DNA of 64,000 bases from Amaurobius ferox. Lineage: Eukaryota; Arthropoda; Arachnida; Araneae; Amaurobiidae. The position numbers were made by a program, and so were the translations under genes. The stretch spans positions 102,207,455-102,271,454 of the forward strand of contig OX578152.1 of the NCBI GenBank assembly GCA_951213105.1. The letters run 5' to 3'. Below the pieces are notes generated by a model, which saw nothing but the letters and a program-made list of their open reading frames with translations, searched no databases and was not told the DNA's origin. Positions 32,938 to 45,129 of the stretch are shown one piece after another (positions within the stretch are counted from its first letter, which is position 1; each line of letters begins with the position of its first letter).

Positions 32938-34453
32938 TGAATAACATCTATGGTTTGGGGTATCTGTGGAGTAAATCGGAGCTTTGCGAAAAATGTAAGC
33001 ACTTTGGACGCTTATATCTCCAAACCTAATAGATAGATTAATATGTAAATATTTTTAAAAATGGCAGTCATCAGTCATCAAAATGTAAAAATAATTCCAA
33101 TATTTTAATATTTTGAGCTTTTTTTCAAAAGAAAACTTTAGCAAGTATCTCTACGAGCGAGATTTGTTTTCGCCTTTTATCACTTTCACTAGAAATATCT
33201 TCAAAAATATGAAAGATTAATATAAATAGTAAGCTACAACAATATACATTAGGAAATCTAGTTTCTAGATCTATATTTTTAAAAAAGTACAGTTTGTTTC
33301 TATTGTATGTCAGATATTTTTATTCTCATACAATTTGGGTTCTACTGCCTACTTTTTTACTACTGTGTGACTGATTCTACTGTACTTCTAATGTGCAGTT
33401 CTTCTGTGCCCCAGTGACTGTCAAATAAAGATTGTTAAACTCGTGACCATTGGCTACTGCAGTCACTGATTCAAATCAACCTAGCCTAAGTAACTGACTA
33501 ATATCTCTTAAATTTGTATATACTAAATGCCACGTGTTCATCTGTCTGTCTGTTTGTCTGACTGTCTGTTGTTCGAACCTCGCTTCCTGAATAGATAGAC
33601 TTGCAATTTGGCCAACGGGCCAATCGTTGAGATTATCCTTTGAAGAATTGAACGTTTCAAAAATAGTACAGTAAAGGGGGTGCTCTACAATGACAGAAAT
33701 GATAGAAACACTTACTTAACAATGAGGTAGAATTTGGTATATGGGTAGATAGTTTGGAAGGAATAAAGTGTGAACTTTCAGTTTTCCAATATTTGTTACT
33801 TTAGGAGTGCCGCAAACCAAAATATTCGCTTTGCCGAATAAGTGAGGAAGTTTTTATAGTGGTAAAGAGGATATAAATTTATTACACGGGAGCGTTATTA
33901 CATTCTTTCGATAAAATTTTCAGAAAAAATATATGTAGCAGCTTATTTAAATAGCCTAACCGAATACTAAATAAAAATGTACAAGTTCTAACAACGAAAC
34001 TAGCTGGGTTGATCCATATTTAATCTTTTCATCAGGTAAATATTTAATCTTTTCATCAGGTAAATATTTAATCTTTTCATCAGGTTCTGTAAATATGCTT
34101 GTTGTGATGTGATAAATTTCTCATGCTCCAGCCACTTTCTCCAATGTAACAGTAGCGTATGGAAAGTCACCAGCTCACACAATGTTTCAAAAAATATTTG
34201 AAATGTTAATTAATAAACTAATTTTCATCTGGCTTGTGAGCTTGACCCAAATCTCATCACCTCACAAAAAATTTAATTTTCTGCTTTCCCATACGTTTTG
34301 CAATTATCGCCGGATTTGCATTTCCCTCACCTAGTCCCCCAAAATTTTGTCCTCTCCTTCGTATATTTTTTTCTGAAAATTCTAAACCCCGTGTTTCCTA
34401 TAAGGATGTTATATTGTAATTTTTAAATTACTTGTTTAAAAGGTGTCCACTTT
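32938..34453. other. Spacer with a small 24-bp tandem repeat
   Basis: No gene. At 34,015-34,085 the phrase taatcttttcatcaggtaaa repeats three times with a 24-bp period. Confidence 0.5.
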
Positions 34454-34560
34454 GATAAGAGCTTGCAATTTCGTCCCAATGCTCAACGGGAGAGCGTCGT
34501 TTGGCCAGTTCAGGAATCCAGGGTTCGATTCCCGGTTGGGGCAACATGGCTCTTTAGAGC
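34454..34560 (+). mobile_element. tRNA-derived repeat, SINE-2 type
   Basis: Leader gataagagcttgcaatttcg, then a tRNA-like 70-mer (34,473-34,542) with 7-bp acceptor pairing (gtcccaa/ttggggc), D arm gctc/gagc and B box gggttcgattccc. One base between acceptor and D arm is missing and the anticodon arm does not pair, so it is not a functional tRNA gene. A T-run follows at about 34,584. Shares its leader with copies at 41,960-42,415 and 43,985. Confidence 0.7.
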
Positions 34561-35124
34561 TGTTTGAAATACCGACTTCGTATTTTTTTTTTTTGAACAG
34601 ATCTCACTAAAAAGTTATTTCTGTAAGAGAGGACTAAGGGCCCGCATAGCGGGCGTTTTGGCTACTAAGTTGGTACATATGCACGGGTGTATAAGTATTA
34701 AATGAGCGTGGAGGTTCAAAGAGAGCGAAATAATGTCTGAAGGGTGAGTGGTTAGCGCGAGAACAGACTAGCTTGAAAGACATTCACCCAATTTCCAAAT
34801 TCTCTGTTTTGAACCAATACCATTCCCGTGATACGTTTTTCCATGCACAACCATTCGAATTATACAACGCGGGCATAATACGCTCTTTTAATATAGCCCT
34901 AAATTAGCGCATTTGATACACAGTAAATAAACGCGCCACAAATAAATAAAAACACTTGACGAATCAAAAAAAGGAAAATAAACTTCCTTTTTCTCAGAAG
35001 TAAAATTAAATAATATAGTTATTATCTTTTAGAGTTTTTATCAGAATGATGTCAAATTTTCAGCGAACACTTATAATATTTACATAATTATATACCCCAA
35101 GGCATGAAAATTTATCTTTTAAAT
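34561..35124. other. Spacer up to the duplication boundary
   Basis: Nothing recognised. Unit 2 starts at 35,125. Confidence 0.5.
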
Positions 35125-36399
35125 TCATGAATTTAGAAAATATCAAATAAAATAGCACTCAAAATGGTACTCGTCTACACAAATATCTGTAATATCGTTT
35201 TTTGGCCACCCGCTTTTGGAAGCTGAAATGGATAAATTGATTTGACTGATTTTTAGAGTCTGCCCAGAATAAGACTGATTTTGAAGACGGATTTTTCGGT
35301 TTAAAATGTTCTTCAGTTTTAACTAATTTAAACTAATTAGCTAATTGTATTTAAACTAAATATTAATTATTTTAAAACAAACTTAGGGTATTATTACACT
35401 AAGGCATCATGTCTAGAATTTAAATATAAAAACTTCTTTAAATGTAAAATTCTTTATTCTCACTAAAAGACTTTAAAACACATTTACAAGTTTGAGCGCT
35501 ATTGAGCGTGAAACGTGCTTTGATGTATATGACAGGAAAATCATGGCCTTTTTATACTCGGCTAAACTGTGAACAAAATTTTCCATATTATTAATTACTA
35601 AATAGAACAAGGAAAGGCAGGAGATTAGAAAAACATATAATATTAAAATAACACAGTAGATATAAAATACAAAGTAAACACATTTAGATGTTTAAAAATG
35701 CAGATAGTTATATAGATCACCACTGGAGGTAAAAGTAAGGAGATAAAACTTAATATTAAGAAAATGCCAATATCGTTTGAAGCTGAGTTTATTTAGGTGG
35801 CGCTGGTGTAAGTTAAATAGTTCTGCATTGTATGTATATTTACGGCGAAAGGCCTAAAATATTTATTTAAACTGCCAATTATGTAAAAATAAATTATTAG
35901 TGGAATGCAAATTAGAATTGAAACAATAAAGAATATTCTTACGCATTCAAAATTACTTCACCTTTCAATTTATTATCATTCCCTATATTTTGTACACTAT
36001 CCTACAACTCTGAAATAATACTGATTAATCATACTCATAATTTGGGAACCTTAATATAAAAATATTTAAAAATACACATACTAAATACTACGCTTTTCTG
36101 TTGAATAAGCTAATAATAGCGATTACTTTAGTAGCACTTACACCGATATATGATATAATTCTGAAAACCTTATGGTATTTTCAAACGTTTCAACCATAGG
36201 AGTTTTATCTCCTTTTTTTCTAAATCCATGTACTTGTATTTAATCTCTAAAAAATGAAGATTAAGATGTCACGCGAGACTGAGATGATTTTGTTTATACA
36301 AGGTCATAGTTATAGATAGAATCACGGTAAATATAAGTAAATAAAGTTTCAAAAAGCAAGGTATTACTTGAATTATACAGAAAAAAATATTATCAAAAT

Positions 36400-37510
36400 T
36401 CGGGATAAAATTATCATTGATAGCAGTTTGGGATAAGGGAGTGGAATGTTTCTTTTATTTTTGATAGCAAGAGCATTTTCATATAATGTAATGCAAATGT
36501 AGTTCGTTTAGTGATACCAATATAGAATTTATAACTACTTTCAGGGGGAAAGGGTTGGGTGGAGGGACAACATATATTGAAGCCTGACTCAAAACATTAC
36601 TTCTAAACTTATCAATTCGCATACAGTTAAACAAATGAGTAATAGTAGAATGGGCAAGCTTGAAATGAAATTCTAGGTAAAACAGAACAAAAGGGCGGAA
36701 GGTCCCAGGATTGTAAGGAATTCTGGATGTGAAACGCAAATAAGTGGAAGATGGGGCAAGCTTAGATTTTGGATTGGATAAATTTAGAACTGATAGTAGA
36801 AAGTATTTGATAAATAAACTCAAAGAAGTAAGCAGCTTCGTTGCCAGGGCTAAAGGTACAGTTGATGTCGTCCCTCAAACTATCAATAGAAAGATCAGAC
36901 ATTAAAGGCATGATAAAAGTAGACATTAGAAATGCTTTTTTCCTAAAGAAATAGGGTTGAACGAATCTGAGGAAATACAAAAATGAACGAAAGTAGATTT
37001 ACAAAAGACAGAAGTATGGATACTACAACATCAAAAAAGGGTAAAGAGCCCCCCCCCCTTTCTACCACACACACTCATGCTCAGCAGTAAAATTTATGGA
37101 ATGATAAAATTCCTTGACGCTATCAACAAGGCTAGTAAGATCGCTTAAATTATTATTCCACACAATGAACACATTATCCACGTAACGACTCAAAGGAATC
37201 GGTTTTTAATGCAAAGAAGGCAAAATATGATTCTAAATTTCCTGCAACACACACACCTCAGCCAAATTGCCAAGAAAAGGACTTCCTATAGGGACACAAT
37301 GAGTTTTTAAAAAAAATATTTCTTTACGGAAACCAAAAGAATTGGCTTTCGCGACAATGTTCAATGCAGAAATAATTGCGTTGATGAAAGAAATGGAAAT
37401 TTTATTGCATTGCAGATTTTTTGGCTATAATATCAATAGCAACATAGATGTGGGTATTGGGGAAAATCAAGACAGCATCTAAACTATGGGGCGTGCAATT
37501 GGGAACGAAA
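36400..37510 (-). pseudogene. Penelope-like retroelement relic, unit 2
   Basis: Better preserved than unit 1. From about 37,500 downward: motif A area (SLDAVLIFPNTHIYVAIDII), decayed motif B, motif C reading RYVDNVFIVW near 37,190, then VDSVKEFYHSINFTAEHE. Next come the RT C-terminal part (KKAFLMSTFIMPLMSDLSID, about 36,930) and the linker (YNPGTFRPFVLFYLEFHF, about 36,720). A GIY-YIG remnant follows near 36,560-36,460 (VVPPPNPFPLKVV and TKRTT-like text in another frame). Frameshifts and stops throughout; not functional. The Asn in YVDN is shared with unit 1. Confidence 0.75.
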
Positions 37511-37949
37511 TTGGTACTAAAAAAATTAATGAAAGCATTAATTGAATTAATAGAAAAATATGAGTAGTAAAATACTTCTTCGTATGTATACTAATTCTTC
37601 GTATAAAACTAATACGTATGTATATTTGAAACAATCATTAAACACCAGAACTTTTAATTAAATAATTGTATCATACGTAATTTTTATTAGGAAACGTATG
37701 ACATAAATTTTAGAAGAACGCTAGTAGGAACTGTTTTCGAGATCGTTCACATTTTTCTAATAAATGTGTTAAAAATTACATAACTTAAAAAAATAGTAAT
37801 TATTATCAAATAGTTTAATTTTTCATATGCAATATCATGTAACAAATGTATTAACATCATTCTCGTGGATCTAATTTGTTACATTTTCGTGAGAAAATAC
37901 TTTTTGTAATAGTTTTGCATTTTGATATTTGAGAACTAGTGAATAGTTA

Positions 37950-38275
37950 TTCACTAATATTCTAAAACATTACTATCAATAATATTCTATGCTACTATCA
38001 CTAAGTACTATCACTAATATTCTATTCTACTATCACTATGTACTATCACTAATATTCTATACTACTATCACTATATACTATCACTATATACTATCACTAT
38101 ATACTATCACTAATATTCTATACTACTATTCTATGCTATCATGACTATATACTATCACTAATATTCTATACTACTCTTCTATACTACTACAGCTATATGC
38201 TATCAGTAATATTTTATATTACTATACTACTCTCACTATATACTATCACTAATATTCTCTACTGCTATCACTATA
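37950..38275 (+). repeat. ACTATC minisatellite, unit 2, expanded
   Basis: ctatcactaatattctatac-type repeats; continues for a short way after Tc1-B (from 39,680). Longer than the unit 1 tract. Confidence 0.85.
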
Positions 38276-38277
38276 TA

Positions 38278-39677
38278 CACTGCTCACAACTAAAATCGCA
38301 ACACCATAAAGTTGTAGGTGTAGCTTTATGTAAATCAGGCAATGGAAACAGCAAGGACAGATATGCAAATGATCATAGTTTCGTTACGCATAGTGACGTA
38401 ACACCTTGCCTAGCAGCATAAAAGCGTCAGATCAAGGAGGAGCGATATCACAGCTAAATTGTAGCATCATTGGTTTCAGGTTGTAAAAATTATCACAGTA
38501 TGCCAAGAGTACGTCGGCGTACCGCGCGTACGTCCAGTTGTCGTCAACGGATCGGCAATAAATCATTGTTTTACTTTAGGGTGGATTGAGCTTTCGAAGG
38601 ATTGTTGAACTATTGGGTCGTGATGTGAGCACAGTACAACGGTGTGTGTTACGGTTCGTGAGAGACAACGAAACGACACGAAGAACAGGTAATGGAGCTT
38701 CCATGTGTTCCACACAACGTAAAGATCGTACGCTTCTGGGAAGCGTTGCGCTGGAGCAGATTACCACAGCAACCGTGTTACAACGGCAATTATCCCACAC
38801 TGCAGGTAACGTGGTTTCGCCGCAAACAATTCGAAACCGTCTGCATGACGCAAGACTCTGAGGTAGACGACTCTTTTCGATACCTAACTTTTCAACGTCT
38901 TCACCGGTTACGTAGCGTCCAGTGGTGTCAAGTGAGACGTTGTTGGTCGACAGAATGGCGAAACATTCTATTCAAAGATGAATCACAATTCTGTTTTGGC
39001 ATGCCAGGTGGCCGTACTCGCGTATGGCAACGCTTTCAACAACGCCACCAGGAAGTTTTTTCTATCAGTCGCCACACAGTCCCCTTAAGTGGTACCATGG
39101 TTGGGTTGGTATAGCATTTGGTGGACGAACACCTTTGGTCCACGTTTCTGGCAGTTTTACGGCACAACGATACGTCTCTGACATTGTGAGACCTGTGGTA
39201 CAGCCATATCTGTCAGCCAGTTCTGCACTGCTTTTTCAGTAGGATAATACCAGGCCACATACTGCCCGGTTATCTATAAATAGTCAACGAGGTTTTGATA
39301 TCCTGTCTTTGTCAGCATATTCTCCGGATTTGTCACCAATTGAGCATATCTGGGACATCATGGGTCGCCGATTAAGAAAATTCCCAATTCCAGCAAACCA
39401 TGTTCAGTTATAAGCCCAACTGCATGCTGTGTGGAATGCCATCCTTCACCACCTCATTGACCATCTCATTGATGGGATGCTTCGTCGTATTTAATCCTGC
39501 ATAGCGTTTGCTATGGCCTATTCCATATTGATCTAATGTCAACAACGTTCCCTGCTTCCATTTTCCAGGTATTATTTTTTGATCATTTGCACATCTCCAT
39601 GTTACAATTATATTCGGTAAAGTTCATAGGGATTCATCAATTTCTTCATGGTTTTGCGATTTCAATTGTGAGCAGTG
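38278..39677 (+). mobile_element. Tc1-like transposon Tc1-B
   Basis: 1,400 bp with inverted ends cactgctcacaa(c/t)t(a/g)aaatcg, flanked by TA (38,276-38,277 and 39,678-39,679). It is inserted in the minisatellite of unit 2 and absent from unit 1, so younger than the duplication. One transposase gene on the plus strand. Confidence 0.95.
38500..39494 (+). pseudogene. Tc1-family transposase, triad present but frame broken
   Basis: Begins MPRVRRRTARTSS at 38,500, followed by a frameshift and an early stop. The HTH follows in a second frame (SFRRIVELLGRDVSTVQRCV), and a second HTH contains VSPQTIRNRL. First Asp in KDESQF (38,978-38,980). Second Asp in DNTRPHTA (39,243-39,245), directly after an in-frame TAG in place of the usual Gln. 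Glu in SPDLSPIEHIW (39,342-39,344). Ends at taa 39,492-39,494. About 331 codons in total, near family length. 32 residues separate the second Asp and the Glu. Inactive as it stands. Confidence 0.9.
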
Positions 39678-40043
39678 TACTATCACTAATATTCTACTTC
39701 ACTAATAATCATTATATTAAACTTTTTCCCCAGGATATTCATTAAACAACCATTTCAGTTTGGTGAGGCTTTTTCACGTGAGCTTAAATAAGTCATTCTG
39801 TTTGAACGACAACGACCAAAAGCACCTAATTTCGGTCTCGTGGTGTTAGTTTAATGCCAAAAACTGTGGACCTGGTCACCAATCAATTTTCTGTGAAAAA
39901 ATAAAGTCATTGTGTATGTAAAATAAAGTACTGTACACATTACATTTTTTTTTGTAGTAGAAAAAGGATGGAATGTGTTCTTGAAAAGCAATATTTCAGT
40001 CAGGGCTAAATACATATTATACTACAAGCAGTTTGAATTGAAC

Positions 40044-40315
40044 CAGAAAAATGAATACAACCTGAAAGGAAGAAAAATTATCTGAGGTTTTCTCCTCGGA
40101 GAGAAATTCCCTTCTTTAAGAAAACAATAGAGCTATTTATCTTAATGTTTATACTGTACCCGCGCTATTTGCTTTTCCCGTGTAGAATTTGTGGAATTTA
40201 ATAAGCTTTGCTCCAATGGTGATTCGAAAGCAGCGGCCTCTAGCGGTTCGCTTTTGCTTTTCTTATTTAAATTGCGTTATTTTATGTAAACTCTGTGAAG
40301 CAATTTATTTTAGCA
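40044..40315 (+). repeat. Module A', unit 2
   Basis: Counterpart of 2,698-2,990; the first 170 bases are identical to unit 1. Confidence 0.7.
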
Positions 40316-40449
40316 ACTTTTCAGCGCAGTTGAAGAGCTATGCATATGTATTGGAAAGGTAATTATAATCAAAGGAAAAATATTACCATGGTAAAAAAAT
40401 GTAACAAAGACAACAAAAAAGTTCCAAAGTAACCTTCTGACTTATAAAA

Positions 40450-40957
40450 TGAACTGGAGTGTTTCTCAACTCGATTTTGTCATATCAGAATCCAATTTTA
40501 GTAGCTGTTTTGTTAATTTTATAAGACATTTATTGGAAAATCGGTATTGTGGGTCCAATGATTACAATTAATTATTATTACCCTTCATTTTCAAGGGCTT
40601 AAAACTCTTTCGATTGTTACCATACTTGTCAATGTACTCCTCGTGCGGGGTAACTTGCTCACCCCCGAGGTGGTTAACGACGCCACGAACAAAAACAATT
40701 ATATTACGACTATTTTGCTATCTAATTTTGGATTTTTTGATAACAAACCTGGATATAAAGTTTTGGGAAAATGAATTAATATTTGTGGCCGCTATCGTAC
40801 GCACAAGAAATCGACAGACAGATGGGCATCAGTCCAAAAAGAGTCAAAACGTATTCAAGAGGTCTCAAAACATATATTATCATCAAAATCTTGAATTCGA
40901 AGGTTTTCGTGAAAACTATACTTTCTCTATACTATGTTGCATAGTATCAGAAAGTAA
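40450..40957 (+). mobile_element. HINE-3, unit 2
   Basis: Same element as 3,100-3,700 with a better terminal hairpin: ctttctctatactatg/catagtatcagaaag (40,920-40,955). Confidence 0.65.
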
Positions 40958-41260
40958 AAAATGATTGATGTGAAATATCATTATTTTCAAATATTTTATA
41001 TTGGAAATTTTTATGTTTCCTAAAATATTTTGATCATAAAAAAAAGTTGAAATTTGATTTCTTTTTTGAAGATTATAAAGTTTTGAGTCTATTCACATTT
41101 TTGTTGCTTATTATTTATATTTATAGTTTAAATTATAATTATTATTCATAGTTATTATTTATATTTTTAGTTAATATTTATATTTATAGTTTAAAAGATA
41201 TTTCGAGTGAAAGTGAGCAAAGTGAAGCAAAAACTCACTCTTGAAAAGTTTTTAGTTAAA

Positions 41261-41933
41261 AAAATCTGATGTGGGAAGCACATGACTTTCCTCACAGAAT
41301 TGAATTCATTTTCTATTTATTTCTTTAATTCATTAAATTGAGATTTATTCTACAAATTAATACGCGCGGATATTTATTTGAAATTACAACGAATTTGCCC
41401 TTTTAATTCAGATTTCGTTTTCATTTGGTAACTCCACGTATTTTCAAAAGCTGCGTAACAAAAATTCGCAAAATCTTTAATGTCTAGAGAACGTCTAATC
41501 CTAGAGAAATGGTCTTATTTTTTTAACGTCAAAAATAATGTATAAAACAGTCATTTGATCGATAGATTTGAGAATACGAAGTCTTTTATTTTAGACGTTA
41601 TAAGCTTTTTGCTGCTCATTTGGCAAAAAAAAGCAGGTTCTGTTTTTCTGAATCGTACCAAAATCTAATCAGCACCAGGGTCACACCATATATACTTTCT
41701 CTATGACCTTTACCTACCAAATTTTATTTAAATTTGTTAAATTATCTTTACAGTTAGATCAAATACATACATCGCGCGCGCGCACACACACACACACAAT
41801 CGTCACACTAAAAACAGTTTTTTCGAATTCCAGAGGTCCCAAAACGCGCAGGTCCGTCGAAAACTCGAGTTGCGATTTTCGACATGATTCCAATACTTTC
41901 CCTATGCTTTGCCATGTATTGCAGGGAAAGTAA
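41261..41933 (+). mobile_element. HINE-1, unit 2
   Basis: aaaatctgatgtgggaagca to gcagggaaagtaa, with a CG/CA microsatellite near 41,774. Orthologous to the fragment at 6,048-6,190. Confidence 0.8.
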
Positions 41934-41959
41934 AATGCTTAAAATATAAAACAATCGCA

Positions 41960-42415
41960 ATTATTTTGTAAAGATCCTTGTCGCCACAACCGGGACTCGA
42001 ACTAGCCAGCCAATGCTCTACCGTTGAGCTATTGGGACGATATTGCAAGTTCTTATCTTTGATGTGGACTCTGCATTCTCCACTCTTTGTCAGATTGGTG
42101 GGTAAATGAAAATCTGCTTGATCACTTCCTTGCTATTTTACCTCAGGTGAGCATCCTGCGTGGTCGTTATGATTTATCTGCGTTGCATATTCCAGAGTCC
42201 ACAGAATCCGCGCTAATCGTACTAAGGTCACTTTCATACTTCCGACATCTTTGCACTACCTTCAGGGTTAATTCGTTCGGGCGCTATTGTAAAGAACTTT
42301 GCCGCACAAACCGGGACTCGAACCCTGGATCTCCGAACTGACCAGCCGACGCTCTATCGTTGAGCTATTGAGACGATATTGCAAGTTCTTATCTTCAACT
42401 TGGGCTCTGCAATTT
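41960..42415 (-). mobile_element. Two SINE-2 units in direct order
   Basis: Minus-strand units each with leader gataagaacttgcaatatcg and a tRNA-like segment (5' ends at about 42,374 and 42,038). The first has GTC in anticodon position and gggttcgagtccc as B box; the second is shortened by about 14 bases between the anticodon and T arms. About 270 bp of shared tail lie between them. Absent from unit 1, so inserted or duplicated later. Neither folds as a good tRNA. Confidence 0.7.
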
Positions 42416-42639
42416 CTATAAATTCATCAGCAGTACCTTATTTCCAACGGAATAAGTAAAAATTATTTATACTTATATCTACTAGGTGTGGATATATAAG
42501 AGTCCAAAATGTATGCATTTTTCGTAGCACTCCGACTTCAGCCAGAAATAGCCTAACCAAAGATGTTATTCACCCCAAATATACTTGCGCTATTAACTAA
42601 ACTTTATGAGAACTTTAACATCATTTATCCAGAGGAGAA

Positions 42640-42930
42640 TGAAAATTTGTGTTTGTATGGCTTAGACGAAATTGCCGTTATTTGAAAACACATAAAAGAC
42701 TTTTTTCTATTTTTGTAATGTCTATATTATCTTGCTGTATTTACTTCCTCTGTGGAACTTTTGGAATTTAAAGTAAGCATTCCCCGCAGGTGATTGGTAA
42801 AGAAGTGGTTTCTGGGCGATTGTTTTGCATTCTTTAGAAATATTCCAAGTTTGTGCGCGAAATTATTTGGTTTTTGTTATTCAAATTTTGTTTTATTTAA
42901 ATATTCTTTAAAACATGGTGTTCCGAAATT
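42640..42930 (+). repeat. Module B', unit 2
   Basis: Counterpart of 6,470-6,740, including caggtgattggtaaagaagt. Confidence 0.6.
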
Positions 42931-43001
42931 TTTCAAGGATGCGGTGATAAGGGGGGAATTGTTCAGTTGTGTTATAATATCTATTGGATAGATGACTTTT
43001 T

Positions 43002-43790
43002 TTACTTTCCCTGAAATTCATGCTAATGTATAGGGAAAGTATTGGAATCATGTCGAAAATCGCAGAACTCGAGTTTTCGACGGATTTACATGTTTCAAGA
43101 CCTCTAAAATACGAAAAAACCATTTTTAGCGTGACGTCTGTGTGTGTGTCTGTCTGTCTGTCTGTCTGTGCCTGTCTGTGTATCTGTCTGTCTGTGCAGA
43201 TTTTGTATCCACTCTAACTAAAAAACTAATACACCGAATTTTACAAAATTTTGTAGGTAAGTCACTTGTGGGCGAGTCTGGTGCTGATTAGTTTTGGGTA
43301 TGATTCAGGATAAAAGAACCCGCTTTTTTTTGCGAAATGGCCCGCAAAAGCTTGTATACAATCTAGTTGAAAAACTATTAGACCGAATTTCACAAAATTC
43401 GGTAGATGAGTCACGTATAGGTCACCCTAGTGCTGATTAGATTTTGGTACGATTCAGATAAAAATAACCTGCCTTTTTTTGCAGAATGGTCCGCAAAAAT
43501 TGCCAAAATCTAAACTAAAAAGCTACGTATGCTCAAATAAATCCATTAAATGCTTGTTTAATATGTAATTTTTAACGAAGAAAAGAATAAGACCAACCCC
43601 ATTACACTAGGACTAGCCGTTCTCGAGATATTTTTGTTTTTTCGTTCTTTTCTACGCCACCTTTGAAAATGAGTCCAGTTACCAAATGAGAACGGAAACT
43701 GAATTAATAGTGAATTAAATTTAATTAAAATAAAGAAAATGTGAATATAAGTTTGCAGGGAAAGTCATGTGCTGCCCACATCAGATTTTT
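43002..43790 (-). mobile_element. HINE-1, full length, unit 2 only
   Basis: Hairpin end at 43,004-43,042 and 5' end ctgcccacatcagattttt. A TCTG microsatellite lies near 43,150-43,195. Unit 1 has the empty site near 6,830 (aaattcttattttcttat), consistent with insertion in a T-rich site. Confidence 0.85.
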
Positions 43791-43864
43791 TATTTTCTTA
43801 TGAATGTAGGATGAGGAATTTTTGAGTAAAAATATCTGAATTAGAATCTCCTCAATTTTCTGGT

Positions 43865-43980
43865 ACTTTTATATTCCATAGTGTTTATTATATTCCATAT
43901 ATATTCCAATATTATATTGCATATATGTGATATTCCATATATGTTCCAATATTCTTTTTTTATATATTCCAATACTATAT
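43865..43980 (+). repeat. AT minisatellite remnant, unit 2
   Basis: Short counterpart of 6,905-7,475 (ccatatatattccaatatt), cut by a tRNA-derived repeat at 43,985. Confidence 0.75.
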
Positions 43981-43984
43981 TTCT

Positions 43985-44090
43985 GTCTTAAGCGGGAATC
44001 GAACTGCGAATCTTTGTTCTGAATGGTTGACGCTCTGCCGTTGAGCTACGAGAACAGAATTGCAAACTCTTATCTAGGAAGTGGAGACTG
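43985..44090 (-). mobile_element. SINE-2 type tRNA-derived repeat
   Basis: Leader gataagagtttgcaattctg, A-box region tagctcaacggcagagcgtc and B box cagttcgattcccgc (minus strand, 5' end at 44,055). Acceptor pairing is decayed. Not a tRNA gene. Confidence 0.65.
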
Positions 44091-44460
44091 TAGTCTTCTA
44101 TTTTGTTATGGAATCGTATAGTATTTATATTTTGTTATGGGGTCGTACAGTATTTATATTTTGTAAATGGTTTGTATAGTGATTATATTTTGTTAGGGAG
44201 TCATAGAAATTATATATTTTTAGAGAGTTATATAGTGATTACATTTTGTTAGAGAATCATAGTAATTATATTTTGTTAGAGAATCATAGTAATTATATTT
44301 TGTTAGAGAATCATAGTAATTATATTTTGTTAGAGAGTTGTATAGTGATTATATTTTGTTAGAGAGTTGTATAGTGATTATATTTTGTTAGGGAGTTGTA
44401 TAGTATTTATATTTTAGAGATTTCTTGTAATTATATTTTGTCACGGATTGTATTGTTATT
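44091..44460 (+). repeat. Minisatellite (attatattttgttagagag), ~28-33 bp unit
   Basis: About a dozen imperfect units such as ttagagaatcatagtaatta. No equivalent in unit 1, so amplified after the duplication. Confidence 0.85.
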
Positions 44461-44829
44461 TTTAATAATTTTAAAAGAAGCGCGTGATCCGCATGCACCC
44501 CAGGGATTTTAAGAGCGCGAGTGCTGCTAGATGAATATGGGAGTGTTAACGATATATCCATATAACGATATATTTGTGTTTCAACAAAACCTGCAAATAA
44601 AATGCCAATCTCATTAACAAAGGACATTTTCATAAAATTGTTTAAAGCATTATATTGGACATTTAATACGTTTTTTTTTGTATAACACAGCATATTGTGC
44701 TTCTGTTTATAAAAGCGTTATTTTTAATTTATGAGCTACTAAATCTTACGCTAGGAGCGGTTTGTAAGCCCAGAACAATAATTTTAACCAGAAATAATGG
44801 TAGAATAATAGTAAATCATAAGTAATAGT

Positions 44830-45030
44830 TTTGTTCACATAAAATATGCTATTCTTGGAGAAAACAACAGGGTTATTTCTTAAATGTTTGGGCTGTGTTC
44901 GTTATTTGTTTTTCTCCATAGAATTTGGGAAATTTAATAAGAGTACAACTCATGTGATTGGAAAAGTGTCGGTGGCTAAACAAACGTTTTTTCTCTTTGG
45001 ATGTAGTATTAGCTGAACAGCGGTTGATTT
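44830..45030 (+). repeat. Module C', unit 2
   Basis: Counterpart of 8,320-8,545 (ctcatgtgattggaaaagtg). Confidence 0.6.
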
Positions 45031-45129
45031 GATTTTTATTGATCAATGTTTTAAAATAAATGCAGGATGGGATAGAAAAGGAAAATCGAACAGAAAGGAA
45101 TCGTGAAGAAAAAAAGGAATCGAGATATC

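Noticed and set aside
34473..34542. tRNA gene
   Set aside because: Acceptor and D arm look good, but one spacer base is missing, the anticodon arm does not pair, and the sequence belongs to a repeat family with decayed copies.
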